This document shows, one piece after another, positions 27,147 through 35,489 of a stretch of 64,000 nucleotides of DNA. Numbering within the stretch: the stretch's first letter is position 1; each line of letters begins with the position of its first letter. The stretch is from an uncultured Paracoccaceae bacterium (GTDB taxonomy: Bacteria; Pseudomonadota; Alphaproteobacteria; Rhodobacterales; Rhodobacteraceae), in contig CALMSR010000036.1 in assembly GCA_937872465.1 (NCBI GenBank), positions 1 through 64,000 on the forward strand, read 5' to 3'. The notes beneath the pieces are model-generated. The model was given only the letters and a program-made list of their open reading frames with translations. It did not search any database and was not told the DNA's origin. The translations under genes were made by a program, and so were the position numbers.

Positions 27147-27836
27147 ATGTCGTCTCCGGTCATCGCGCTGAAGGATGTGGCCCTCACCCTCGAAGGCAAT
27201 GCCGGGCCGGTCAAGATCCTGCATGGCATCACCCTCGACGTCGCCCGCGGCGAGACGCTCGGCCTGGTCGGACCCTCGGGCTCGGGCAAATCCTCGCTCC
27301 TGATGCTGATGGGCGGACTGGAGACCGCGACTTCGGGGAGTGTCACGGCGCTGGGCCAGGATCTCACGGCGATGGGCGAGGACGCGCTGGCGCGGTTCCG
27401 GCGCGCGCATATGGGGGTGGTCTTCCAGTCCTTCCACCTGATCCCGACCATGACCGCGATCGAAAACGTCGCGACGCCGCTCGAGCTCGCCGGCGACCCG
27501 CGCGCCTTCGAGCGTGCGGCGGCGGAGCTCGAAGGGGTCGGGCTCGGCGCCCGGCTCGACCATTACCCCGCGCAGCTCTCCGGCGGCGAGCAGCAGCGGG
27601 TGGCGCTGGCGCGCGCGGTGGTGGGCGAGCCGGCGATCCTGCTCGCCGACGAGCCGACCGGCAATCTCGACGGCGCGACGGGCGAGGCGATCATCCGGCT
27701 GCTCTTCGGCCTGCGCGACCGGCACGGCGCGACGCTGGTGCTCGTCACCCATGCCCCGGAGGTGGCCTCGCGCTGCGACCGGGTGATCCGGCTGCGCGAC
27801 GGGGCGCTGGAGCGCTACGCCGAGGCGGCGGAGTGA
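27147..27836 (+). CDS. ABC transporter ATP-binding protein (LolD/YbbA type)
   Basis: A 229-residue ATPase with Walker A GPSGSGKSSL, signature LSGGEQQRVALARA, Walker B ILLADEPTGNLD and a D-loop following. It belongs to the MacB/LolD/YbbA group that works with FtsX-type permeases. It overlaps the permease start by GTGA (27833), so the two are translationally coupled. The divergent TesA-like gene shares its start region, the conserved ybbA-ybbP-tesA arrangement. Confidence 0.93.
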   Translation: MSSPVIALKDVALTLEGNAGPVKILHGITLDVARGETLGLVGPSGSGKSSLLMLMGGLETATSGSVTALGQDLTAMGEDALARFRRAHMGVVFQSFHLIPTMTAIENVATPLELAGDPRAFERAAAELEGVGLGARLDHYPAQLSGGEQQRVALARAVVGEPAILLADEPTGNLDGATGEAIIRLLFGLRDRHGATLVLVTHAPEVASRCDRVIRLRDGALERYAEAAE

Positions 27837-30370
27837 GAATTCCCATCGCGCTGCGCCTCGCCTTGCGCGAATTGCGCGGCGGGCTGGCGGGGTTCCGCAT
27901 CTTCCTCGCCTGCCTCGCGCTCGGGGTGGCGGCGATCGCCGCGGTCGGCAGCGTGCGCATGGCGATCGAGGAGGGCCTGAGCCGGGAGGCGGCGTCGATC
28001 CTCGGCGGCGACGCGCAGATCGAGTTCACCTATCGCTTCGCCGACCGGGCCGAGCGGGACTGGATGGCGGAGAAGGCCACCGAGATCTCCGGCCTCGTCG
28101 ATTTCCGCTCCATGGCGGCCTTCGACGATGCGGACGGCGAGACCCAGCGCGCGCTGGTGCAGGTCAAGGCGGTCGACGGGGCCTATCCCCTCTACGGGCG
28201 GGTCGAACTCGCCGGCGACGGGAGCCTGGCGGAGGCGCTCGCCACCCGCGACGGGCTGCCGGGGCTGGTCGCCCAGCGCATCCTCATCGACCGATTCGGG
28301 CTCGAGCCCGGCGACGTGCTGCGCCTCGGCACGCAGGACTTCCGCCTGAGCGACGAGCTGCTGGTCGAGCCGGACGCGGCGGCGAGCGGTTTCGGGCTCG
28401 GGCCGCGGGTGATCGTGCTCCTGGAGGATCTCGAGGGCAGCGGGCTTCTGAGCGAAGGCTCGCTTTTCGATTCCTCCTATCGCCTGCGGCTGCCGCCGGA
28501 GGCCGATCTCGCGGCGCTGCGCGAGGAGGCGCGCGCGCGTTTCGCCGACACCGGGCTGCAATGGCGCGACCGGCGCAACGGCGCGCCGGGGCTGAGCCGC
28601 TTCGTCGACCGGCTCGCGGCCTTCCTGGTGCTGATCGGGCTGGCCGGCCTCGCGGTGGGCGGCGTCGGGGTCTCGGCGGCGGTGCGCGCCCATCTCGAGG
28701 GCAAGACCGAGACCATCGCCACGCTCAAGACGCTCGGCGCCACCGGCGGCACGGTCTTTGCGGTCTATCTCGCCCAGATCGGCCTGCTCTCGCTCGCCGG
28801 CATCGCGCTGGGGCTCGTGCTCGGCGCGGGCGCGCCGCTTCTCGCCGCGCCGCTGATCGAGGCGCGCCTGCCGGTGCCGGCGGCCTTTGGCCTCTATGCC
28901 CGGCCGCTGGCCGAGGCGGCCGCCTATGGCGCGCTGACCGCGCTCATCTTCAGCATCTGGCCGCTGGCCCGCGCCCGGGACATCCGGGCGGCGGAGCTCT
29001 TCCGCGACCTGACCGCGGCGCGGCGCGCCTGGCCGGCGCCGCGCTTCGTCGCCGCGACGCTCGCGCTGGCGGGGCTGCTGGTCGGGCTCGCCACCTGGCT
29101 TTCAGGCGCGCCGGAACTGGCGCTTGGCACCGCCGGCGGGGTGATCGGGGCGCTCCTGCTGCTGCTTCTGGCAGCGCGCGGGCTGGGCCGCCTCGCGCGC
29201 CGTCTCGCCCGGAGCCGCCTCGCCCGCGGCCGGCCGGCTTTGCGCTGGGCGCTGGCAGCGCTGGGCGGGCCTTCCGGCGAGACCGCCTCGGTGGTGCTCT
29301 CGCTCGGCCTCGGGCTCTCGGTGCTGGCGGCGGTCGGGCAGATCGATTCCAACCTGCGTGGCCTGATCACCCGCGACCTGCCGGCGCGGGCCCCGTCCTA
29401 TTTCTTCGTCGACATCCAGAACGACCAGCTCGAGGGCTTCCTGGAGACCGCCCGCGCCGAGCCGGGGGTGACGGCGGTGGAGACCGCGCCGATGCTGCGC
29501 GGCATCATCACCCGCATCAACGGCAAGCCCGCGCGCGAGGTCGCCGGCGGGCATTGGACGCTCAACGGCGACCGCGGCGTCACCTATGCCGCCACCCCGC
29601 CGCCGGGCACCGTGATCACCGAGGGCGCCTGGTGGCCGGAGGACCACGCCGGCCCGCCGCTCATGAGCTTCGCCGAGGAGGAGGGCCGCGAGCTCGGGCT
29701 GAGGCTCGGCGACACGCTGACGGTGAACATCCTCGGTCGCGACCTGACCGCGACGATTCTGAATTTCCGCGAGGTGAAGTTCGAGACCATGGGCATCAAT
29801 TTCCTGATGACGGTGGATCCGGCGGCGCTGGCCGGGGCGCCGCATACCCATATCGCGACGGTCTATGCCGAGCCGGAGGCCGAGGCGCCGCTCCTGCGCG
29901 CGCTCGCCGAGGCCTATCCCAATATCACTGCGGTGCGGGTGCGCGAGGCGATCGAGAAGGTGGCGAGCTCGCTCGAGGGCCTCGGCGCGGCGACGCGCTG
30001 GGGCGCATCGGCAACGCTGCTGACCGGGCTCGTGGTGCTCGTCGGCGCGGCGGCGGCGGGGGTGCGGCGGCGGGTCTTCGAATCGGCGGTGCTCAAGACC
30101 CTCGGCGCCGGGCGCGGCCGGATCCTGGCGAGCTTCGCGCTGCGCGCTGCGCTGATCGGCACGGCGGCCGGCGCCGTGGCGATCCTCGCCGGCGGCATCG
30201 CCGGCTGGGCGGTGATGGTCCTCGTGATGGACGGCAGCTTCCGCTTCGAGCCGCTCTCGGCGCTGGCCATCGTCGCGGGCGGCGCCCTGGCGAGCCTTCT
30301 CGCGGGGCTCGCCTTCGCGCTCGGACCGCTTTCCGCGCGCCCCGCCCGCGTGCTGCGCGCCCGCGAATAG
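27833..30370 (+). CDS. ABC transporter permease, FtsX/MacB family (YbbP-like)
   Basis: An 845-residue membrane protein starting at GTG 27833, overlapping the ATPase stop. The N-terminal TM1 lies around FRIFLACLALGVAAIAAVGSV, and a large periplasmic MacB-like domain follows. A first FtsX bundle (FLVLIGLAGLAVGGVGVSAAV, with ETIATLKTLGATGGTVFAVY) comes next, then a second periplasmic domain and a C-terminal FtsX bundle (LLTGLVVLVGAAAAGV, SAVLKTLGAGRGRIL). The duplicated layout matches YbbP. The substrate is unknown, probably a lipid-linked or envelope molecule. Confidence 0.92.
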   Translation: MRIPIALRLALRELRGGLAGFRIFLACLALGVAAIAAVGSVRMAIEEGLSREAASILGGDAQIEFTYRFADRAERDWMAEKATEISGLVDFRSMAAFDDADGETQRALVQVKAVDGAYPLYGRVELAGDGSLAEALATRDGLPGLVAQRILIDRFGLEPGDVLRLGTQDFRLSDELLVEPDAAASGFGLGPRVIVLLEDLEGSGLLSEGSLFDSSYRLRLPPEADLAALREEARARFADTGLQWRDRRNGAPGLSRFVDRLAAFLVLIGLAGLAVGGVGVSAAVRAHLEGKTETIATLKTLGATGGTVFAVYLAQIGLLSLAGIALGLVLGAGAPLLAAPLIEARLPVPAAFGLYARPLAEAAAYGALTALIFSIWPLARARDIRAAELFRDLTAARRAWPAPRFVAATLALAGLLVGLATWLSGAPELALGTAGGVIGALLLLLLAARGLGRLARRLARSRLARGRPALRWALAALGGPSGETASVVLSLGLGLSVLAAVGQIDSNLRGLITRDLPARAPSYFFVDIQNDQLEGFLETARAEPGVTAVETAPMLRGIITRINGKPAREVAGGHWTLNGDRGVTYAATPPPGTVITEGAWWPEDHAGPPLMSFAEEEGRELGLRLGDTLTVNILGRDLTATILNFREVKFETMGINFLMTVDPAALAGAPHTHIATVYAEPEAEAPLLRALAEAYPNITAVRVREAIEKVASSLEGLGAATRWGASATLLTGLVVLVGAAAAGVRRRVFESAVLKTLGAGRGRILASFALRAALIGTAAGAVAILAGGIAGWAVMVLVMDGSFRFEPLSALAIVAGGALASLLAGLAFALGPLSARPARVLRARE

Positions 30371-30461
30371 CGGCCGGCCTGCGCCTCGCCCCCAATCTTC
30401 CGCGCGGACGGCGATGCCGCTGGAGTGGCGGGCGCGAAGAAGAACAGGGAGGGAGACGACC

Positions 30462-31325
30462 ATGGCATCGACAGCGCTTCTGGCAGGCGCCGCGATCGCG
30501 CTGGCCGCAGCGCAGGCGGCTTCGGCCGGCGAAGTCTGGCGCGCGGAGGGTTTCGAGGGGCCGGAGACCGTGCTCCACGATGCCGGGCGCGGCGTCCTCT
30601 AAGTCTCCAATGTCGCCGGCGACATCACCGCCAAGGACGGCAGGGGCGACAGCTCCCACCTGGCCCTGGACGGCACCATGGCGGATCGCGAATGGGCGGC
30701 CGGGCTCGATGCGCCCAAGGGGCTCGCGATCGGCGGTGACACGCTCCATGCGGCCGACATCGACCAGCTCGTCGCCATCGCCATCGGGACGGGCGAGGTC
30801 GGCGGCCGGTGGCCGGCGGAGGGCGCGGCATTCCTCAACGACGTCGCGGTGGACGGGCAGGGGCGCGTCTTCGTTTCGGACACGGTCGCCAACCGCATCT
30901 ATGTGCTCGACGGCGACGCGGTATCGGTCTGGGCGGAAGGCGACGGGCTGTTGCATCCCAACGGCCTTGAGTTCGACGACGGCAGGTTGCTCGTCGCCGC
31001 CTGGGGCGATGGTCTTCACGACGACCTGACGACCGACGTGCCCGGGCATCTGCAGGCGGCCGACCCCGCAACGGGCGAGGTCGCTTCGCTGGGATCCGGC
31101 GCGCCCGTGGGCAATCTCGACGGCATCGAAGCCGATGGCACCGGCAACTGGCTGGTGACCGACTGGATCGCAGGGGCGCTCTTCCGCATCGACCCCGGGG
31201 GCGGGTTCGAGCTGCTCGCCGACCTGCCGCAGGGCAGCGCCAATCTCGCCTTCCTGCCCGGGGAGGGGCTCGCGATCGTTCCGCTGATGTTCGACGGCGC
31301 CGTGGTGGCCATGACCCCGGACTGA
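30462..31325 (+). pseudogene. SMP-30/NHL-like secreted beta-propeller protein with in-frame stop
   Basis: A frame from ATG 30462 encodes a signal peptide (ALLAGAAIALAAAQAASAG) and the start of a beta-propeller (EVWRAEGFEGPETVLHDAGRGVL). TAA at 30600-30602 stops it, and the same frame then resumes with VSNVAGDITAKDG and continues to 31325. Related SMP-30/gluconolactonase-like proteins normally have Tyr at the stop position (GVLYVSN), so a TAC or TAT to TAA change is the simplest explanation. Downstream residues keep propeller repeats (LNDVAVDGQGRVFVSDT, GNLDGIEADGTGNWLVTD) ending in MTPD. One nonsense change in an otherwise intact gene: recent mutation or sequencing error. Confidence 0.85.
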
Positions 31326-31419
31326 GCCTTGCCGATCCGGCGCGGCCGAATGCCCGTGCCGGATCAACGTAATCATAAGCAAAACCGTCAAATTTCCGCG
31401 CGCCGCCGCGGGGTGACGG

Positions 31420-31448
31420 TTGAAAAACCGGCGGCACTCACCGATATT
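31420..31448 (+). promoter_or_regulatory. Predicted sigma-70-type promoter for the BI-1 gene
   Basis: TTGAAA at 31420-31425 and GATATT at 31443-31448 are separated by exactly 17 bases. The ATG of the BI-1 gene is 55 bases downstream. The fit is good for -35 (5 of 6) and partial for -10. Confidence 0.55.
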
Positions 31449-31502
31449 TACCGCTGATCCGTGGGACGACCCGCGGGTGAGTCCCGCCAACGGAGGAACC
31501 CA

Positions 31503-32276
31503 ATGGCCGAATTCGAGACTGTCCGCCGGACCGGCGCCGGCGTACGCACTGCGCAGGTCGACGAAGGTCTGCGCGCCCACATGAACAAGGTCTATGGCCT
31601 GATGGCCATGGCGATGGTGATCACCGGTGCCGCCGCCTGGGCCGTGGCCGGGCTGGCCGTCTCGGACGTGCCGACCCAGTACCAGATCGGCTCCGACACC
31701 TTTCTGACGAGCTTCGGCGTCGCGATCTACGCCTCGCCGCTGAAATGGGTGATCATGCTCGCCCCGCTCGCCGTGGTCTTCGGCATGTCGGCGGGCATCA
31801 ACCGCCTGTCCGAGGCCGGGCTCCAGGGGGTCTTCTGGCTCTTCTCGGCGCTCATGGGCCTGTCGCTCAGCTCGATCTTCCTGGTCTTCACCGGCTATTC
31901 CATCGTCCAGGTCTTCCTGGTGACGGCGATCGCCTTCGCCGGCCTCAGCCTCTGGGGATACACCACCAAGAAGGACATCTCCGGCTGGGGCTCCTTCCTG
32001 ATCATGGGCGTGATCGGCCTGATCGTGGCCATGCTGGTGAACATCTTCCTCGCCTCGCCCGCGGTCACTTTCGCGATCTCGGCGATCGGCGTGCTGATCT
32101 TTGCCGGGCTGACGGCCTATGACACCCAGAAGATCAAGACCACCTATCTCGAGATGCGTGGCACCGAGGGCGAAGCCTATCTGGGCAAGGCCGCGATCAT
32201 GGGCGCGCTGTCGCTCTATCTCGACTTCATCAACATGTTCATGTTCCTGCTGCAGCTCTTCGGCAACCGGAACTGA
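31503..32276 (+). CDS. Bax inhibitor-1 (BI-1/YbhL) family membrane protein
   Basis: A 257-residue protein starting at ATG 31503 after a GGAGGAA ribosome site. Seven hydrophobic segments are visible, for example MAMAMVITGAAAWAVAGLAV, IMLAPLAVVFGMSAGINR and LIVAMLVNIFLASPAV. The family motif TAYDTQKIKTTYLEM follows, and the C-terminal LYLDFINMFMFLLQLFGNRN. Bacterial members form Ca2+-leak-type channels. The strong terminator follows after 33 bases. Intact and well conserved. Confidence 0.95.
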   Translation: MAEFETVRRTGAGVRTAQVDEGLRAHMNKVYGLMAMAMVITGAAAWAVAGLAVSDVPTQYQIGSDTFLTSFGVAIYASPLKWVIMLAPLAVVFGMSAGINRLSEAGLQGVFWLFSALMGLSLSSIFLVFTGYSIVQVFLVTAIAFAGLSLWGYTTKKDISGWGSFLIMGVIGLIVAMLVNIFLASPAVTFAISAIGVLIFAGLTAYDTQKIKTTYLEMRGTEGEAYLGKAAIMGALSLYLDFINMFMFLLQLFGNRN

Positions 32277-32309
32277 GCGACGCCCGACCCGATCGGGCGG
32301 GGGCATGGG

Positions 32310-32334
32310 GGCCGGCGGAAACGCCGGCCTTTTT
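32310..32334 (+). terminator. Rho-independent terminator of the BI-1 gene
   Basis: An 8-base perfect stem GGCCGGCG / CGCCGGCC (32310-32317, 32322-32329) with a GAAA tetraloop, followed by TTTTT. It ends 24 bases before the opposite-strand tRNA-Pro. Confidence 0.92.
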
Positions 32335-32357
32335 CGTTGCGGCCCCGTTGGAGCGGA

Positions 32358-32434
32358 TGGTCGGGGCGATAGGATTCGAACCTACGACCCTCTGCTCCCA
32401 AAGCAGATGCGCTACCAGGCTGCGCTACGCCCCG
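32358..32434 (-). tRNA. tRNA-Pro (anticodon TGG)
   Basis: On the minus strand the gene starts CGGGGCGTAGCGCAG and ends CGCCCCGACCA; the acceptor stem pairs completely and CCA is encoded. The anticodon loop TTTGGGA carries TGG, and the T-arm holds GGTTCGAATCC. It stands alone between the BI-1 gene and the DUF192 gene. Confidence 0.95.
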
Positions 32435-32480
32435 ACGCCGCAGGCTCTAGCGCGCGGGCCGGGTCAAGGGAAGGGGCTAG

Positions 32481-32957
32481 CTAGTCGCCGCAGGGCCAGG
32501 CGGCGGTTTCCGGATCGAGCGCGGGGTGGCGCAGTTCGGCGCCGAGGTCGATGCCGAGCTGGGCCACCGTGCCGCCGCTGACCTCGAGCACGTACTGAAT
32601 GTCGCTGCCGCCGGGAATCGGCGTCTCGTCGAGCGGCACGGCGTTCTCGTGGATCCGGGTCAGCCGCCCGCTCGCGTCGAAGAAGAGCATGTCGAGCGGG
32701 ATGAGGGTGTTGCGCATCCAGAAGGCCACCGGGCCCGGCTCGGGATAGACGAAGAGCATGCCGCCGAACCGCGGCAGGCTCTCGCGGAACATCAGCCCGC
32801 GGGCGCGGTCCTCCTCGCTGTCCACGACCTCGATCTGGAAGCGCAGGGTCGAATCGGCGTCACGCAGGTCGAGCGCGCCCGGCGCGCATTCCTGGGCCGC
32901 GGCCGCGCCGCCCGCGAGTGCAAGGAGGAGTGCCGCCGCCGCGAGCCTGCTAGACAC
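32481..32957 (-). CDS. Secreted DUF192 family protein
   Basis: A 158-residue protein with a signal peptide (LAAAALLLALAGGAAAAQE). The DUF192 core is complete: ARGLMFRESLP, GMLFVYPEPGPVAFWMRNTLIPLDMLFFD and EVSGGTVAQLGI. The family is widespread and small; its role is unknown. The start overlaps the end of the cold-shock gene by 8 bases, suggesting a joint transcript. Confidence 0.9.
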   Translation of the reverse strand: MSSRLAAAALLLALAGGAAAAQECAPGALDLRDADSTLRFQIEVVDSEEDRARGLMFRESLPRFGGMLFVYPEPGPVAFWMRNTLIPLDMLFFDASGRLTRIHENAVPLDETPIPGGSDIQYVLEVSGGTVAQLGIDLGAELRHPALDPETAAWPCGD

Positions 32958-33471
32958 CGGGATCCCCGCTGGCGCGCATCCGCGCCACGTAGTCCCAGCT
33001 GCGCACTTCGTAGACCATCGGCCCGCGCGGCCCCGCGGTCACCCGCACCGCCAGCACGTCGCCGGCCACCACTTCCCCGTAGCCGTACTGGCGGAGCGTC
33101 TCCATGTGCAGGAAGACGTCCTCCGCCTTGCCGTAGAGGTTCACGAAGCCGAAGCCCTTGACGCGGTCGAACCACTTGACCCGGGCGGGTTCCAGCGGCC
33201 CCGCCGCCTCGCCCGGCAGAAGCTCGACCATCGCCGCGACGCCTTCCTGGGTCGGCGGGCCGGGGAGGATGTCGACGACTTCCACGGCCTGGCGTCCGCG
33301 CTCGGTGCTCTGCACCTTGAGCACGATCTCGGCGCCCTCGGCGACTGAGGTGAACCCGAACACCCGGAGCACATTGCCGTGCAGAAGGATGTCGCCTTCG
33401 CCATCGCTCGTCACCACGAAGCCATACCCCTTCGTGGTATCGAACCATTTCACATGACCACGAACGAGCAT
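32950..33471 (-). CDS. Double cold-shock-domain protein
   Basis: A 173-residue protein with two CSDs. The first is at residues ~3-65 with VKWFDTTKGYGFV and ILLHGNVL; the second at ~95-160 with VKWFDRVKGFGFVNLY and VFLHMETL. Each has RNP1 (K-G-[YF]-G-F) and RNP2 (the usual VFVH-type strand reads ILLH and VFLH). Tandem-CSD proteins of this size are typical of alphaproteobacteria and bind single-stranded nucleic acid. A 17-base palindrome lies ~110 bases upstream. Confidence 0.92.
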   Translation of the reverse strand: MLVRGHVKWFDTTKGYGFVVTSDGEGDILLHGNVLRVFGFTSVAEGAEIVLKVQSTERGRQAVEVVDILPGPPTQEGVAAMVELLPGEAAGPLEPARVKWFDRVKGFGFVNLYGKAEDVFLHMETLRQYGYGEVVAGDVLAVRVTAGPRGPMVYEVRSWDYVARMRASGDPGV

Positions 33472-33803
33472 TGCTCGATACTTCCTACCCTCGCCGGCGC
33501 AGGCGCGCCGCCTACCTTCGACAAATACCTGACTTCGCGGGAAACTGGCATCCCACCCACGGCCCCAAGTTACCGCTTTTGACAGTTAACGCAACTGTGA
33601 ACGCGACCGAACCGGACATTGCCGCGAATTCACTCGCGAAGGCCGCAGATTCTTCGGGTGCCGGTAGAAGTGACCGCAGCAGTTCCGAGTGAAATTGCCC
33701 GGATTGTCCTCAAATCTGCAACCGTAACGGCCGGGCGTCCCGTTCACGACGCGCACGGCGATGATCACGTCTTCGCGCTTGGCTGCCTATTCTGCCGGGC
33801 GGG
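33472..33803. other. Intergenic region between the cold-shock gene and the small transporter
   Basis: About 330 bases without a supported gene, which may contain the leader and promoter of the cold-shock gene. It includes the palindrome ACAGTT-AACGC-AACTGT (33582-33598), overlapping a GTTAAC core. No tRNA or terminator was found. A 60-codon minus-strand frame (33586-33768) shows no known motif. Confidence 0.4.
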
Positions 33804-34130
33804 TCAGGTGAACCGACTCAGCAAGCCCAGCGACACGAAGGCGAGGGCGATCCCCGCCATCTCGCGGCTGGTGAGTTCCTCCTTGAAGACGAAGATCCCG
33901 AGCCCCGCCAGCAGGAGAATCGTGCCGAGCGCGTACCATACTCCGATCGAGGCCAGCGACATGTGCCGCATCGCATAGAGACAGCCGATCGCCGAGAGCA
34001 TGTAGAGGCTCGCGCCGGCACCGAATTCCAGCGTCGCCAGCGCACGATCCTTGCCCGATGCCATCTTGAGGAAATAATCGCCCGACACCCCGAGCACGAC
34101 GGCGGCGGTGATCACGAGGATCGGATTCAT
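33804..34130 (-). CDS. Small four-TM transporter (EamA/SMR-like)
   Basis: A 108-residue protein with four hydrophobic segments (LVITAAVVLGVSG, GAGASLYMLSAIGCLYA, IGVWYALGTILLLAGLGIF, MAGIALAFVSLGLLS). It resembles one EamA repeat or the SMR family. The membrane Glu of EmrE-type multidrug pumps is not at its expected place in TM1, where Gly-Asp is found, so drug efflux should not be assumed. Substrate unknown. Confidence 0.75.
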   Translation of the reverse strand: MNPILVITAAVVLGVSGDYFLKMASGKDRALATLEFGAGASLYMLSAIGCLYAMRHMSLASIGVWYALGTILLLAGLGIFVFKEELTSREMAGIALAFVSLGLLSRFT

Positions 34131-34324
34131 GGCGCGACCGTCGGTTCAGAAGACGTTCGAAGGTGCTCCGACAATCGCCGGTCGTGCCGGCCTGAATAAA
34201 ACAGCATCGTGAATCCCACCCGGAAATCTCATCGAGACAGCAATCGGCAGAATGATACCCGTGGCGGGCAATCGGATAAAGCTGCAAAGAAGATCGGAGA
34301 ATCTACCCAAGGTTGTTCGTCCGG

Positions 34325-34939
34325 TCAGGGGTTGAGGCGGGTCACGCTCCAGGGCGCTGCCGGATCGGCGCGGGTCCAGCGGAACCTGTCGTGCAGGCGA
34401 TTGGCGCCGTCGGCCCAGAACTCGATCTCGACCGGCACGATTCGATAGCCGCCCCAGAAGGGCGGGCGGTCCGGGTCGAGGCCCTTGAGTGCGGCGATCC
34501 GTGCCACCGCGGCCATCAGCGTCGCCCGGCCCGCCAGCGGCTCGGATTGCCGCGACGCCCAGGCGCCCAGCCGGCTCGGCAGGCTGCGCGAGCGGTAATA
34601 GGCATCGGCCTGCGGCCCGTCCTCGCGGGAAACCGTGCCGCGCGCGCGGATCTGCCGCCGCAGGCTTTTCCAGTGCATCACGAAGGCCGCCTTGCCGGCC
34701 TGTTCGATCTCGCGGGCCTTGGCGCTGCCGTAATTGGTGTAGAAGACGAAGGCCGCGGGCTCGATCTCCTTGAGCAGCACCATGCGCGCGTTCGGCAGGC
34801 CGTCCGCGTCCACCGTGGCAAGGGCCATGGCATTGGGATCGTTCGGCTCGGCGGCTTCGGCCTCCGCGAGCCAGGCGCGGGCGATCGCGAAGGGATCCTC
34901 GCCGGCAAAGATTCCGCTCCGTTCAGCCTCGCGCGCCAC
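34325..34939 (-). CDS. pdxH: Pyridoxamine/pyridoxine 5'-phosphate oxidase
   Basis: A 204-residue FMN oxidase making pyridoxal 5'-phosphate, the last step of vitamin B6 synthesis and salvage. Motifs: [54 protein letters not shown], and the closing [16 protein letters not shown]. The N-terminal substrate-lid helix is present. Length fits. It is divergent from the small membrane protein gene at 35017. Confidence 0.96.
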   Translation of the reverse strand: MAREAERSGIFAGEDPFAIARAWLAEAEAAEPNDPNAMALATVDADGLPNARMVLLKEIEPAAFVFYTNYGSAKAREIEQAGKAAFVMHWKSLRRQIRARGTVSREDGPQADAYYRSRSLPSRLGAWASRQSEPLAGRATLMAAVARIAALKGLDPDRPPFWGGYRIVPVEIEFWADGANRLHDRFRWTRADPAAPWSVTRLNP

Positions 34940-35016
34940 ATCGTTCTCCCTGCTCCGCCGGTCGCCGAGATTAGGCGTCCCGCGGGCGAGCGCAATGGCG
35001 GCGCTTGATCGAGATC

Positions 35017-35481
35017 ATGGCCGCGCGCCCGGCGCCGGCCGAGGCTCGCCGCGTCGGATCGGTTCGGGGGAAAAGCCTGGAAAGCGCATTGCGGGCGGGG
35101 ATCACCTATTTCGGGCTCGTCTTTGCCGCGGGCTTCGTGCTGGGGACGCTGCGCGTGCTCCTGCTCGCGCCGCTGATCGGCGCGACCGGGGCGGTGGCGG
35201 CCGAGCTCCCGGTGATGCTCGCAATATCCTGGATCGCCTGCCGGCGGCTCGTCGCGGCTTTCGCCGTTCCGGACGGCATCGCCGCGCGCGCGGTGATGGG
35301 CGGGACCGGCTTTGCACTGCTGATGCTCGCCGAGAGCCTTCTCGGCGCGCTCGCCTTTGGCCGCCCGCTCGCGGCGCACGTCGCCGAGCTCGGCACGGCC
35401 CGTGGGGTGCTGGGCCTCTGCGGACAGATCGCCTTCGGGCTGATGCCGCTGGTCGTGCGGGCGCGCGACGGCGCCCGCTGA
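35017..35481 (+). CDS. Small four-TM membrane protein, function unknown
   Basis: A 154-residue protein. ATG 35017 is preferred over a TTG at 35005. Four hydrophobic helices: ITYFGLVFAAGFVLGTLRVLLLAPLIG, VAAELPVMLAISWIACR, VMGGTGFALLMLAESLL and VLGLCGQIAFGLMPLVV. It lies divergent from pdxH and convergent with the RhlE-type helicase. Not recognised as a named family. Confidence 0.75.
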   Translation: MAARPAPAEARRVGSVRGKSLESALRAGITYFGLVFAAGFVLGTLRVLLLAPLIGATGAVAAELPVMLAISWIACRRLVAAFAVPDGIAARAVMGGTGFALLMLAESLLGALAFGRPLAAHVAELGTARGVLGLCGQIAFGLMPLVVRARDGAR

Positions 35482-35489
35482 CCGGGCGG

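Noticed and set aside
33804..34130. EmrE-type multidrug efflux pump
   Set aside because: The essential membrane Glu of TM1 is not at its place; only a general EamA/SMR-like assignment is supported.
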